From Ricinus communis (lineage: Eukaryota > Streptophyta > Magnoliopsida > Malpighiales > Euphorbiaceae), in NCBI RefSeq assembly GCF_019578655.1, contig NC_063262.1, positions 15,197,582 through 15,261,581 of the forward strand: a DNA stretch of 64,000 nucleotides, given 5' to 3'. Made by a program: the position numbers and the translations under genes. The notes below the pieces were generated by a model. The model had not been told where the DNA came from and ran no database searches. It saw nothing but the letters and a program-made list of their open reading frames with translations. This document shows positions 10,520 to 21,608 of this stretch, piece after piece (the stretch's first letter is position 1; each line of letters begins with the position of its first letter).

Positions 10520-11437
10520 TCAACATCCCAAAGAAATCGGACTTCTACATTTCCTCCCATACAAAGCTTCATAAGGAGCCATACCGATACTAGAATGAAA
10601 ACTGTTGTTATACGCAAATTCCATCTGTGGTATGTAATCATCCCAGTTACCCTTGAACTCAAGTGTGCAAGCCCTCATCATATCTTCTAATGTCTGAATA
10701 GTTCTTTCTGATTGCCCATCTGTTTGAGGATGAAAAGTCGCATCGAAATGAAGCTTAGTACCATATGCTTTCTGCAAACTCTCCCAGAAACGAGAAGTAA
10801 ATCTAGGATCCCTATCTGATACAATAGATATAGGCACACCATGCAATCTAACAATCTCAGAAATATACAATTCAGCAAGTTTATCAAGTGAATCTGTTTG
10901 TTTCACGGGTAAGAAATGAGCACATTTAGTAAGTCGATCAACAATTACCCAAATAGCATCATGCTTGTTAAATGTACGCGGCAATCCCATAACAAAATCC
11001 ATAGTAATCTTATCCCACTTCCACACAGGGTATAGATAAAGAATGAAGTTTACCTGCAGTGCCTCGGTGCTCTCCTTTCACTTCACGACATGTCAAACAC
11101 TTACTCATAAATTCGCCACATCCTTCTTCATTGTCGGCCACCAATAATAAGGCTTCAAATTTTTGTACATTTTGGTACTTCCAGGATGCATTGCATAAGG
11201 TGCATAATGCGCTTCATGCATGATTTCCTTTCTCAAATTTCCTACATCGGGTACACATACACGATTTCTATTCAATAACACACCATCATCTTTCAACACA
11301 AATTGTGTATTCTTTCCTTCTTGTACTCTACCCTTCATCCTTTGCAAATAAGAATCTTCACACTGTGCATCTTTAATTTTATCTCCAATCAAAGGCTTTA
11401 CTTGTAATGTGGCTAACAGGATCATTGTCATAAACAT
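10520..11437 (-). pseudogene. Tekay integrase (zinc-binding and catalytic core)
   Basis: The frame at 11437-11105 holds the N-terminal zinc-binding region (HEAHYAPYAMHPGSTKMYKN, YYWWPTMKKDV). After a break near 11040-11105 the frame at 11026-10520 carries the catalytic core: MDFVMGLP with the first Asp, SDRDPRF with the second, and SERTIQTLEDMMR with the Glu. The core is followed by FAYNNSFHSSIGMAPYEALY. The three acidic residues are intact but the reading frame is broken at least twice between zinc region and core. The strand transfer function is known for the family. Confidence 0.85.
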
Positions 11438-11469
11438 AAAACTTCACATCCATAGCTCTAAGTGCAACT

Positions 11470-12227
11470 AAATATTCTACATTATAGCAAATCATACTTG
11501 AAAAATTTTCCAACGACTTCCTACTTAAAGCATCGGCCAACAACATTTGCTTTTCCGGGGATGATAATCAATAGTGCAATCATAATCCTTCGGAAGCTCA
11601 ATCCATCTTCGTTGTCTCGGATTCAACTCTTTCCTGCGTAGGGATATATTTCAAACTCTTATGATCAGAATATCCGAAATGTCTCCCCGTATAAATAATG
11701 TCGCCATATCTTCAATGCATGTACAATAGCTCGCTAATTCAAGATCATGTGTAGGATAATTCAGCTCATGAGGTCGCGAATTGTCTTGAAGCATAAGCTA
11801 TAACCTTCCCATGCCGCATTAAGACACATCCAAGTCCTTGCCTAGAAGCATCGATATACAACATAACCTCCATTTCGGATGGCAATGCGAGTATCGGTGT
11901 AGTAGTAAGCCTTTTCTTCAACTCTTGAAAATTTTGATCACATAACTCCGTCCACTGGAATGGCACATTCTTCTTTAACAAAGCTGTTAGAGGCTTAGCA
12001 ATAACTGAAAAATCTTTTACAAATCTTCTATAATAGCCAGCTAACCCAAGAAAACTTCGAACTTCAGAAACATTTCTAGGCGGTTCCCATTCAATAATTG
12101 CTTTAATCTTTGATGAATCTGGTTGCACTCCATGTTTAGAAATAATATGCCCTAAGAATGCAATTTCCTCCATCCAAAACTCGCATTTGTTGAATTTTGC
12201 GTACAACTGTTTTTCCCTCAAAATCAT
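11470..12227 (-). pseudogene. Tekay reverse transcriptase thumb and RNase H
   Basis: The open part (12227-11766) reads [20 protein letters not shown] and [19 protein letters not shown], then RNase H start [19 protein letters not shown]. Downstream the RNase H continues in other frames to about 11530, where the DALSRKS-type end is visible. The segment at 11590-11620 contains two positions read as CCG (Pro) where the family normally has Leu codons, and near 11555-11560 a CCCCGG on the minus strand adds a base and shifts the frame. Confidence 0.8.
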
Positions 12228-12850
12228 GAAACAATTCTCAAGTGTTGTTCATGCTCTTCCCGGGCTTCTAGAGTAAATCGGAATATCATCAATGAACACA
12301 ATAATAAAGTGATCTAAATATGGCTGGAAAGTCTTGTTCATCAGTGACATAAAAGCAGCAGGAGCATTTGTTAAACCAAATGGCATCACAATAAATTCAT
12401 AGTGCCCATACCTTGTTCTGAATACTGTCTTGGCAATAGATTTCTCTTCAACCCGGAGTTGCCAATAACTGATCTTAAATCAATTTTAGAGAACACAGTT
12501 GCACCTTTTAACTGATCAAGCAAATCATCAATTCTCGGCAATGGATATTTATTCTTCAACGTAATCCTATTCAATTGCCTATAATCAATACATAATCGCA
12601 TACTACCATCCTTTTCTTCACAAATGAATCGGTGCTCCCCAAGGTGAAGTACTTGGCCTGATGAAACCTTTATCAAGTAACTCTTCTAATTGCTTCTTTA
12701 ATTCTTTCAATTCTAATGGAGCCATTCTGTATGGTGCAATGGAAATAGGTGCGACGGGGATGATGTCAATCTCAAAATCAACCTCTCGATTTGGTGGCAA
12801 ACCAGTGCAAATCATCTAAGAATATGTTAGGAAATTCTCCGACCTTTGGA
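12228..12850 (-). pseudogene. Tekay reverse transcriptase, fingers and palm
   Basis: Frames at 12815-12618 and 12676-12386 carry [28 protein letters not shown], then [20 protein letters not shown] and [14 protein letters not shown], classic RT motifs. The catalytic motif is read as FIDDIP near 12280-12300, so the two Asp residues are present. Frameshifts lie near 12635, 12460 and 12260. The one near 12260 sits in CCCGGG (12259-12264) where in-frame continuation would require one base fewer. Confidence 0.85.
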
Positions 12851-12899
12851 ATGTCTAATACCCCTGGACTGACCTTAGTAGTATCTATAAAACTAATTA

Positions 12900-13345
12900 G
12901 ATATGCTTCACATCCATTTTTAATTAATCGACATGGATACTGAAATCAAACAATTAGGAATTGTCTTCCTTTCACCCACCATTACTATTTTCATTTCTCC
13001 TTGTATTTCCATAGCCACTTCCTTCGTTTTACAATCAACAATAGCATGATTTCTTGACAACCAATCCATCCCCAAAATAACATCAAACTCTCTAAGATTA
13101 ATAACAACCAAATCGCATGTAGTTTGACACTATCTACTACTACAGGACATGATCTCACTATCGTATTTCACTGTGATAATACCCCCGGCAGGCATAGATA
13201 CATATATATCATAACCTAATGCCTCTATATTAGCATGAACATGCGATGCAAAATCATGTGATATGAATGAACATGTGGATCCAGGATCAATAAGAACATG
13301 TGCATCGGAATCATGAATAGAAAGTATACCAAGAACAATTTCAGG
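12900..13345 (-). pseudogene. Tekay aspartic protease
   Basis: On the minus strand DPGSTCSFISHDFASHVHA (about 13285-13225) provides the active-site Asp in the DPGST form common in this lineage. The C-terminal part, FDVILGMDWLSRNHAIVDCK, lies in the open frame 13111-12920. The two parts are in different frames, so at least one indel separates them near 13130. It is preceded by the gag zinc knuckle and followed by RT, the normal order. Confidence 0.75.
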
Positions 13346-13439
13346 TGCTACAAATGCTTCATTTCTAGTAGTAGCAAATACTCTAGCTTGTGCTTGTGGT
13401 TGACCAATTTGTTCCGATGGTGTTGCTGAAATAGTTAAA

Positions 13440-14506
13440 CCTCTGCCACCTCTTCCCTCTGCCTCACTGAACCAACTGGAATATTTTCACCAACACTACT
13501 CCGACCCACCGTATAAGATTCTCCAAACATTATTTCTTCTCATAGGACAATCTCTAGAATAATGTCCCCGGCCTACTACAAGTAAAACATACCACCGGTC
13601 TAGGTCCCCAACATTCTCCAAGATGTCTCCCTGTTGCACGTAGGACAAACAGGGAGCAAACCCTCTGGCCGAAACTTGTCCTCCCTCAAGTCCCGGATGA
13701 ATTGTATCCACCTCTACTATAAGGTACTATGGAGGATCTACTAGACTGACCACCAAACCCTCGTCCACGATAACTACTCCACGTGAATTAGAGCCTCTAA
13801 ACGAAGAAATACTAATATGTCTTGGAGGATTACTATAAGCACCAATGATCTTCTTCTTTTTAGCTTCCATAGTATTCCTTTCAAATGATGTTTCTTGACT
13901 CTCAAAGCGGCCTTCAATTGAGGCATTGTAATTATGAGGTTTCAACGCCATTTTCTCACGAATGTCAAGCCTCAAACCCATCTCAAATTTCTTCCTTTCA
14001 GTTCTTCGATTGGCTATTTCTTCCGGTGCATACTTACATAATCTCACAAATTGAACTTCGACTCGCGAATCGACATATCATTCGTTTCAAATCAAGAAAT
14101 TCAAGCTTCTTTCCTGTCTCTATAAATTTCGGAGTATACTTCTCAAAGTAAATTCTCTCAAGAAATCATTCCAAGTCAAAGTCATTGGTCGATCTTTGCT
14201 TCTTAAAACTGTTTCCCACCAATCAAGTGCATCTTTTCTATTAAAGATATCACATATAGAAGCCTTTGTTCGGATGTGCAATTAAATCTATCCAACACCC
14301 TTCTGTGATTTCAGAACCATTCCTCGGCCTCAGGATCAGTAGTACCTTGAAAACATTAGCACCTTGTTTCCTAACTCTTTCATAATTCTTATCTATCACG
14401 GCCTTTTGTTGTTGAGTCCGAGCGCCGATGCTTGTTGTTGAGCTCGTTGCATCGGAAAATCCATAAACTGTTCCATAACATTTTGTACATTCGATTGTGC
14501 AAGCAT
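13440..14506 (-). pseudogene. Tekay gag with broken CCHC zinc knuckle
   Basis: A start is plausible at the minus-strand ATG at 14506. The region continues through degraded gag sequence (14160-14400), then FVRLCKYAPEEIANRRTERKKFEMGL (positions about 14055-13978, in short pieces), and the zinc knuckle at about 13580-13545. The knuckle has Cys-x2-Cys followed by His-x4-Cys (GHYSRDC), but a CCGGGG run (13566-13571 on the plus strand CCCCGG) puts its two halves in different frames. Coding is split over many frames, more than expected from LTRs this similar. Confidence 0.65.
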
Positions 14507-14717
14507 TTTCGAATGTAGCTCATGCTCGTCATGTTGATCATGTTCGGATGCATTTTCATGACCATGCACAGACTCTAATGACTTATCCGGGCCGATTCGC
14601 GTGTTCTCCTTGTCTCTCCATCTATATATATGAAATGCAAATATTCAGTCAAGTTCAAAGAACATATATCATATGCTTAATGATGTGCAACATGAATCTA
14701 CTCCCAATGAACCTAAT

Positions 14718-14732
14718 CCCTGCTCGATACCA
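14718..14732 (-). other. Primer-binding site of the Tekay element
   Basis: The minus strand reads TGGTATCGAGCAGGG six bases downstream of the 5' LTR end (TGTTACA at 14739-14745). This resembles the initiator tRNA-Met site TGGTATCAGAGC but has CG where CAG is usual, the same kind of change seen elsewhere in the element. Confidence 0.8.
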
Positions 14733-14738
14733 CTAAAA

Positions 14739-17056
14739 TGTAACACCCCCATCACATACTAACCAATAAACATTAGCCGGGGAAGCATACAAGCGTCGTA
14801 GAATATATACTACAGGGTAGATAGGTCAATATGTAGGTTGTTAAGAATCCGGACACAAGGTTATTAATATATAAACATATGATTATACTTAAACATCATT
14901 TAACAAGTATTACAAACATCTTCTTATGCCTTATAAGGCATACTTCCATATATATCACATAACCGCATACAAAAATGCATCGGGAGGAGATTTCACAAAA
15001 CTGGCCCAACTTGACAGAATCGCTAAAAGCTAGACTTCGCATACAACCAACGGATGCACTACTATTTACAAACCTGAAAAGAAAAATTTTGGAGAGGGGT
15101 GAGCCTCCAAATTTCAGTAAATAAATAATCAACATAATCTATATCACATACACTTAATACAATTTCCACCCAATCACATAACTTTCCATGATATTCATAG
15201 TTTAGGTATAAAGTCATACCATTCTACTCAATTCATTACAACCATCATAGAAGAAATACAATTCAACAATTATGGTTAGTTCTCACGGCTTGTGGATCCC
15301 CTTTAATGTGCTGCTCCGCCTCATCCTCACATATCACACACGTAGAGCCGCTCCGCCTCATCTCACATTATACACTTTTATAGCCTCTCTAGGCTTTAGC
15401 CTCCCAAGGCTTTATATATATATCTTTTTTTTTCATAGGGGAATCCACCATTCACATGCACATATGCACTTAACATCACAATTCAATCATTTCACTTATA
15501 TCATATTTCAGCAATAACAATTGTTCCACTCAACACCAATCATTTCCATCTCAGTCATTCAAACATAAGCAATATTAAGCAAACGCAACCATTTGCGGAA
15601 CATTTGATTAAATATATGAACATAGCAAATATTAACTATTTACTTACTCAAAATATACTTATTCCTTTAGCATATAAGAACCTCCTTTCTCCACAACTTC
15701 CTTTCCAGGCCTTTGAGTACCTGTCAACACATTCATCAATTCACATTTCATGCATATTACAAATATTCATGTAAATGCGAGTTCTAATACATTACAAGAT
15801 CATCCCCTCTCTAATTCATAGGTCTAACTCTTCCTCTAAGACTCTCAATTACTGTTCTAATATCCTATAAACATTTCCCATCTAGTTAAATACCAATCTA
15901 ACTCAAATTAACATCAATAAATTGCATAAAACTAATCTCCAACATTTCTGTTTTCTAGACAGAATTTAGTACCAAGGTATATTTATTGCTGGGAAAAATT
16001 GGCTTAATACAAAAATCTCATATTAAATTGACATATCCATTTATGCGTCTAGTTTCATCTCCAAGAAGAATTACTCAATTCCGACTTCTATAGATTTAAT
16101 TATTTTCAAATTACTGAGCAAGGGTCATACAGCTAGTTGTACCCGAGCAGCAATCTGTTTGCTCAATTTAAGCAACCAAAACGGCAAAAATAGCAAAATC
16201 ACAAAACTACAAAGTTATAGAGGACTCTTTAAACTTTCCATAGACACCAATTAAGCTTAATTTGGACTTATATAACTCATGTTATGCCTAAAATACAGAA
16301 TATCAAGGTTGCTGGAATTTTGACAGTTTTCTATCTTAACATACTTAAACTTAAATCAAGCTTAATCTTTATGCAATCATTCAATACTCTACTAATTCAT
16401 GATAATCAGACCTTTAATTAATCAATGAGACCATCAAATGAAGTTTTTCCAATTTGCAATCAAGAACCCTAATGACAAATTAATAACACTCAAGTAACAA
16501 CTTACCAATTTCAGCTTTTGGGTTGCTAATATGCTTAAATCCTTTAGCTTTAGCTTGGCTCCTTCAATAGTTGGCAAAATCCTATCTTAATCTTAAGTTT
16601 TTCTAGGTATTCCACTCCTCTCTCTTATTCCAAATTTTGTGTTTTTGGCCATGAACGAATTTTAGAGAAATGAAGAGGTAAAATGAGCTTACTCATGGTT
16701 CCAATTTCCAATATTCCTCTCTTAATGCCACCACCTACTAAACTATTTTTATCACCCTAAATTAATTCTTACTAACCATATATAGGTACTAACTTTTAAT
16801 TGTATCTTTTAAGTCCAATCTATTTACCCAACCTTCAACTATTGGTTCAATTAAGTCTTAAGGCTTAATACACATAACCCAAGTACTTAATCAACTTATC
16901 TAAATTAATAATCTAATATCATGCTTCTTATTCTCTACTTATAATTAATATATATATGTTCTCATAAAATAAAAATATCATTGATATACCATCATATGCC
17001 CAATGATTAAATGTAAATGCACATAACATGGATGATGAGAAAATGCAGGCGTTACA
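14739..17056 (-). repeat. 5' LTR of the Tekay element (right side on the plus strand)
   Basis: It is 2318 bp, begins TGTAACACCC and ends GCGTTACA on the plus strand, and is nearly identical to 7602-9910. Its outer end abuts AAAGG at 17057. Notable differences from the other LTR are CCGGGG at 14777-14782 against CCAGG at 7640-7644, and CCAGG at 15705-15709 against CCGGTG near 8570. Confidence 0.9.
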
Positions 17057-17178
17057 AAAGGAGTATCTCTGGGCTTTCACTTTCCCGAGGAATACGACCT
17101 TGATACTCGCCATTAGTGCTAGACTGCATCGATAGGTACACTGCCTTAGATTGTAGCTAACACAAGTAGCACACATCA
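17057..17178 (+). mobile_element. Athila-type LTR fragment, right piece (3' end)
   Basis: The sequence continues the LTR interrupted at 7601. It begins with the target duplication AAAGG and is colinear with 38873-38992, including TTCCCGAGGAATACGACC and the terminal CATCA at 17174-17178. In the intact LTR the next bases are the primer-binding site. Here a different sequence follows, so this is the outer end of a 3' LTR or a truncated LTR. Confidence 0.8.
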
Positions 17179-18183
17179 GCCCCCGTGTGGTTCTTAAAAG
17201 CACACTATTTAAAGGAACTTTTAGGTCTTATTTAAGGGAGTTCTATCATATTTATATTTCTAAAGAGAGAAACACTTAAAAACTTCATCTTTCTTTTATT
17301 TTTAGGGATTTGATTGGTCATTTCTCAAGGAAGAACATAATTCCCTTCATTGTTTTCTAAGATTGAAGGAACATAATTCCCTTCATTGTTTTCTAAGATT
17401 GAAGATTGAAGATTAAAGATTTTTATTTCTACTCTTCTATAACTAGTTTGAGATCTTCTTTCCTTAATCTTTACTTCTTTATTGTAATGTCTAGGAAATA
17501 ATTTTTTTGCTATTTCGGTTTTGATGAACTCTAATTTATTTTGTATAGATTGATTCAAATTTAATGCAATTAATCTTTTCTATAAGTTGCTTTGTCCTTA
17601 TGATTACTTAATTCTCTATTTCAATTGAGAAGTCGACGTATTGATTGGGATATGTTTTCATAAACCGATTAGAGATAACTTCTTATGAATTAATTACATC
17701 TTAGGGATTGAGGATTGATTGGGATACTAGAGACAGATCTACAAGATCCTTTGGTTCAATAGTTGCTTAATTTTAATGCATGACCTAAGAGGGTGGGTTT
17801 GAGAAGAGATTCCTCTCCGTCCTCTTAGGAATTAAAGGTTTAATCACTTGACAAAGGTTTAAGGCTAATTTTGTGGAATGCCAACTCAATTCTTGATCTG
17901 AACTAATTGTTGTTTGTTTCATGAAATACTTAAATTATTAGGGGGATTCACTACCTAAATAGGCTTTATTGTTGATAAGTTTACTAATTGTTTTAAATTT
18001 TTATTTTCAAGATTGTTTTATTTTTAAATGTTACTACACCCAAACAACATTTTGATTGCTAAACATTAGTATATGATTGAAGGTAGTACTCACAATTAGG
18101 TTCCAAATGGAACAATACTTTTATTCATCATTATATACTTGATATGATCGGTGCACTTTTTCGTGTGCAGATAGCGCGCATCA
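17179..18183 (+). mobile_element. 5' LTR of a second, conventional Athila element (left end truncated or uncertain)
   Basis: It ends with GCGCGCATCA immediately before the primer-binding site at 18190-18207 and the gag gene, so it is the 3' part of a 5' LTR. No TG terminus is obvious at its left edge where it meets the other LTR fragment, which suggests truncation. It includes a 36-bp tandem duplication at 17333-17404. Confidence 0.6.
17333..17404 (+). repeat. 36-bp tandem duplication
   Basis: GAACATAATTCCCTTCATTG begins at 17333 and again at 17369, and the 36-bp unit is repeated once without visible change. It lies in the Athila LTR just downstream of its probable promoter region. Confidence 0.85.
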
Positions 18184-18189
18184 AGTTTT

Positions 18190-18207
18190 TGGCATCATTT
18201 CTGGGGA
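18190..18207 (+). other. Primer-binding site of the second Athila element
   Basis: TGGCATCATTTCTGGGGA matches the Athila-type site seen intact at 38999-39016 (TGGCGCCGTTGCCGGGGA) at 13 of 18 positions. Four of the five mismatches are C-to-T or G-to-A. Confidence 0.75.
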
Positions 18208-18321
18208 CTCTTTTCTTTATGATATTATTAGTAATTCAAAAGCTAGTCATTTAGCATTTTTATTTTTCATTTGATTTATCTTTGTTGTCTTTTTGTTTTC
18301 TTTAGGTACCTGAATCTATGT

Positions 18322-19615
18322 ATGACTCGAGCTAGTTTGACGGAACTATTCGCTTACGAACCAAAGTTGGAAAGGACTTTAAAGAAGCAGCAAAGAAAAG
18401 AACGCGAACGAGCTTTAGCCGAAACAGTGGTGGAATTACAGAATCATAATCAAGAAGGAGAACCAAACCAAGAAGAGGAACAGTGTAGAATGGCAGCTCC
18501 ACCTAGAGGGAGAACCATGCAAGAGTATGCACGTCCAACTCTTAATGGGGCCACATCGAGTATTGTTAAGCCGAATGTTGCAGCAAACAACTTCGAGATT
18601 AAATCCAACATTATTCAGATGGTGCAAAACAATTGCATGTTTGATCATTTACCCAATGAGGATCCAAACACCCATTTGGATGATCTTTTAGAGATTTGTG
18701 GTACCTTCAAGATTAATAGGGTATCGGATGATGCTATTCGATTGAGGCTATTCCCATTCTTATTGAGGGATAAGCCAAAAAAGTGGTTGAAATCATTTTC
18801 AGCTGGAACATTTACAACCTGGAATCAGCTGGCCAAAAAATTCTCGGAGAGATACTTCCCACCTTCTAAGATGACCAAGTTGAGGAATGACATAGTAGGG
18901 TTTCTTCAGCAAGAGAATGAGACTTTGTACGATTGTTGGGAATGTTTCAAGGATTTACTAAGGAGCTGTCCACACCATGGTTTACCTTTATGGTTGCAAA
19001 TTCAGACATTCTTTAATGGATTGAATTATGCAAGTAAATAGTCTATTAATGTTGCAGCAGGTGGATCACTGAACAATAAGACTCCTGAGCAAGCTATGTA
19101 TCTTATTGAGGATATGGCAGTTACGAACTATGAGTGGCACAATCCCAGATAGCAGGTTCAAGTTAAAGGGATTGGGATCCATATGGTAGACCCTATAGTA
19201 GCTATGAACGCACAGTTAGAGGCCATGAGTAGGAAGATGGATGTTTTGACTATGTCTTCATTTGTAAGGCATGGCACAAGTTATGACTTGTGGTTGGTAT
19301 GGGGGTGGTCATCAAAGTCAAGATTGCCAAAACGGAAATACCTTCGCTAAGTTGGAGCAAGATGATTATGTGGGAAATGCTCTTACGAAGCAGAACAACC
19401 CCTACATCAATACCTATACCCCGGGGTGGATAAATTATCTGAATTTCTCTTAGGGGAACCAGAATCAACAAAGACCTCCACCCCTAGGCTTTCAGCAGCA
19501 GGCTCCTCCTAGAAGGAGTAATCTAGTGATGCAGAAGTTTATCTCGGCATTCGAAATAAGGTTTCATACTACTAAGACTGCTTTTAGAAACTAGTAAGCT
19601 TCGATTCAGAATTTG
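18322..19615 (+). pseudogene. Athila gag
   Basis: Translation from the ATG at 18322 gives a basic N-terminus (RTLKKQQRKERERALAE), then the gag core: FEIKSNIIQMVQNNCMFDHL, DAIRLRLFPFLLRDKPKKWL, FTTWNQLAKKFSERYFPPSK and LYDCWECFKDLLRSCPHHGL. The frame is open to TAG at 19039, just before SINVAAGGSLNNKTPEQA, so only a stop interrupts it. Further stops lie near 19150 and 19450, and a frame change near 19270 precedes the degenerate zinc-knuckle region (CGWYGGGHQSQDC) and NPYINTYTPGW. It starts 115 bp after the primer-binding site. Gag forms the particle in this family. Most stops are C-to-T versions of sense codons. Confidence 0.85.
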
Positions 19616-20495
19616 GAGAATCAAGTGGGGCAGAGCACAAAGCTTTTGAGTGAAAGGCCTCAAGGAAGTTTGTCAAGCAACATAGAAGATAACACTAAGG
19701 AGCAGCTTAAGGTTATCACATTGCAAAGTGGTAAAGAGCTAAAGACTAAGCTGAATGAAGTAGATGAAAAATCTACTACGATTGAGAAGATTGATGATGA
19801 AAACAAGGGTACACAGGCTGAAGTCGAGGACAAAGTAGAAGCAACACCCAAGCCTACCCCTTATGTGAAGGAATATCAATCCAGAATACCCTTTCCAGCT
19901 CGTCTTCAGAAGACAAATTGGATACACAGTTTAGTAAGTTTATTGAACTCTTTAAGCAGTTGTAATATTAATATACCTTTTGTGGAAGCTCTATCGCAGA
20001 TGCCCAAGTATGCTAAGTTCTTAAAGGAACTCATTTCTAACAAGAGGAAGCTCGAGGAAGTATCAATGGTGCAACTATCGAAAAAGAGTTTAGTGGTCAT
20101 TCAAAAGACAAGCTAAAAACCCAGGCAGTTTTATTATTCCTTGCTTTACTGGTAATCTAAATATTGACAATGCACTTGCTGATTTGAGGGCTGGCATTAG
20201 TGTTATGCCTTATAATTTGTTCAAGAAACTAGGGTTGGGAGAACCTAAACCAACACTTATGAGCATTCAATTGGTTGATAAATCTATTGTATAACCTATG
20301 GGTATTATTGAGGACTTGTTAGTAAAGGTTCAGGAGTTTATTTTTCTTGTGGATTTTCTAGTTATGGATATGGATGAATATGTTGATGTTTCCCTTATTC
20401 TAGGAAGACCCTTTCTTACTACAGCTAGGGCCATCACTGATGTTCATGATGGTAAGCTTATTCTTAAGGTAGGAGAAGAGCAAGTGACGTTTTAA
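19616..20495 (+). pseudogene. Athila gag-protease junction and aspartic protease
   Basis: The first frame (19613-20116) contains ENQVGQSTKLLSERPQGSLS, KVITLQSGKE and VEALSQMPKYAKFLKEL, the conserved segment preceding Athila protease. Protease follows in another frame: ALADLRAGISVMPYNLFKKL (near 20175-20233) and YVDVSLILGRPFLTTARAI. The active-site triad Asp-x-Gly is Asp-Leu-Arg (20181-20189), so the conserved Gly is lost. There is a frame break near 20110 and a stop near 20292. It is inactive by two independent criteria. Confidence 0.8.
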
Positions 20496-20830
20496 ACCCT
20501 TCACTCCATGAAACATCTGCTTGTACTTGATGATATGGATGTTAGTAATGATACAATTAAGCATGAGACTATGAATTATATTTCATCTATTATTGCTAAA
20601 GATGCTTTGGAGTTATGTTTGGTATAGGAACAGGAGAAATGTGAGATGCCAGGAGCTTTGAAACAGCTAGCCTACCTTGAGGCGGCAAGGCCAATGAGAA
20701 AGTAGTCTTTCGAGCCTATAGAGATGCCGAAAGAGGAAAGGATGAAGCATTCCACTGAAGATCCTCCTTCTTTGGAACTTAAGCAGCTTCCGAAGCACTT
20801 GGAGTATGCCTTTCTGATGGAATATGGATT
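20496..20830 (+). pseudogene. Athila protease-RT linker, truncated
   Basis: Degenerate coding continues to LKQLPKHLEYAFLMEYG (about 20777-20830), the segment that normally leads into reverse transcriptase. RT, RNase H and integrase are absent. Unrelated AT-rich sequence begins at about 20830, so the element is truncated here. Confidence 0.7.
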
Positions 20831-20896
20831 AAGTTAATTAGAGAATTAACATTGAATTAAAAGGGTTTAATTCATAATTCATAATTCATTGCCAAT

Positions 20897-21608
20897 ATGT
20901 TAGGAACCTTTTGGGTCACACACAAATAGGCTTAAAATTGAAATTAAAATGAGGTTTAAGATTGGGCTTAAGCTTATATATATTTGGCCTAATTAAAGTT
21001 AATTAGTTTAATACATATTAGGCTATGATATTCTGCTATGAGAGTCCTACAACTATGCTCATGTATTAATTAAGTTAACTTAGTCTAAACAAGCATAATT
21101 AAGGCCTAAAATTAAGAGTAAGGCCTTGCTTGTTAAGAAACTAGGTTAAATTCCATGTACATATAAAAGAGCATATGATGGGCGGCTAGGGTTAATGGAG
21201 GATACCATCAACACTTAATTAATAAGATTAATTAAGATTTAATCTAGCTTGGAACTAGCATTCACTCCTCATCATCTCCACTCTCTCTCTTGTGAAGGAT
21301 TGTTCATAGGAAATTTTAATTTTAAAGCTTGTGTATATTATGATTAGAGGCTAGTCATTTGAGTAGCTTAGATGCCCATATCAACCTTGCCAAGATCAAC
21401 AAACAAAAAATCAAAAGAGATCATATCATGGCTGACACACCCATTGTAAGGATCTCATTTTATTTGCTTATTTTGTGAATTATGATTATCTAAATCAATG
21501 AAATCCATCTTAGGAATTAAGAAAAAAATTAAATTACTTTCGTTGCCTCTTTGATTTTTTTTTAAATCAATTACTAATAGAAGGACTAACAGTCGTTCCA
21601 TTCAAGCA
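20897..21608 (+). mobile_element. Possible LTR or solo LTR, family not identified
   Basis: The segment starts TGTTAGGAACCTTTTGGGTC and could end CAAGCA, followed by ATTGGTTTATCAC, which faintly resembles a tRNA-Met primer-binding site. A TATA-like CTTATATATATT occurs near 20973. No coding of a retroelement follows and no second copy is present in the window, so this is a weak call based on termini alone. Confidence 0.25.

Larger units (their letters stand above)
7602..17056 (-). mobile_element. Tekay/Del-type chromovirus LTR retrotransposon, complete outline
   Basis: The 9455-bp element is bounded by TGTAAC...GTTACA and flanked by AAAGG on both sides. Two LTRs of about 2.3 kb (7602-9910 and 14739-17056) are nearly identical, which implies a recent insertion. 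Coding is on the minus strand in the order gag, protease, RT, RNase H, integrase, chromodomain. The order and the chromodomain tail assign it to the chromoviruses, and the integrase C-terminal region (VFLRVSPWKG, FGKQGKLSPEV) is typical of Tekay. The primer-binding site (14718-14732) resembles initiator tRNA-Met. It splits an older Athila LTR. Despite the young LTRs the coding is full of frameshifts; several of these fall at CCAGG-type sites (see findings). Confidence 0.92.

Noticed and set aside
10030..10690. Plus-strand ORFs inside the Tekay element
   Set aside because: They are antisense to the integrase and chromodomain, whose motifs are unambiguous on the minus strand.
8127..15517. Identical 81-codon ORFs at 8127-8372 and 15272-15517
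   Set aside because: They look like a conserved duplicated gene but are the same position in the two LTRs of one element; conservation reflects LTR identity, not selection.
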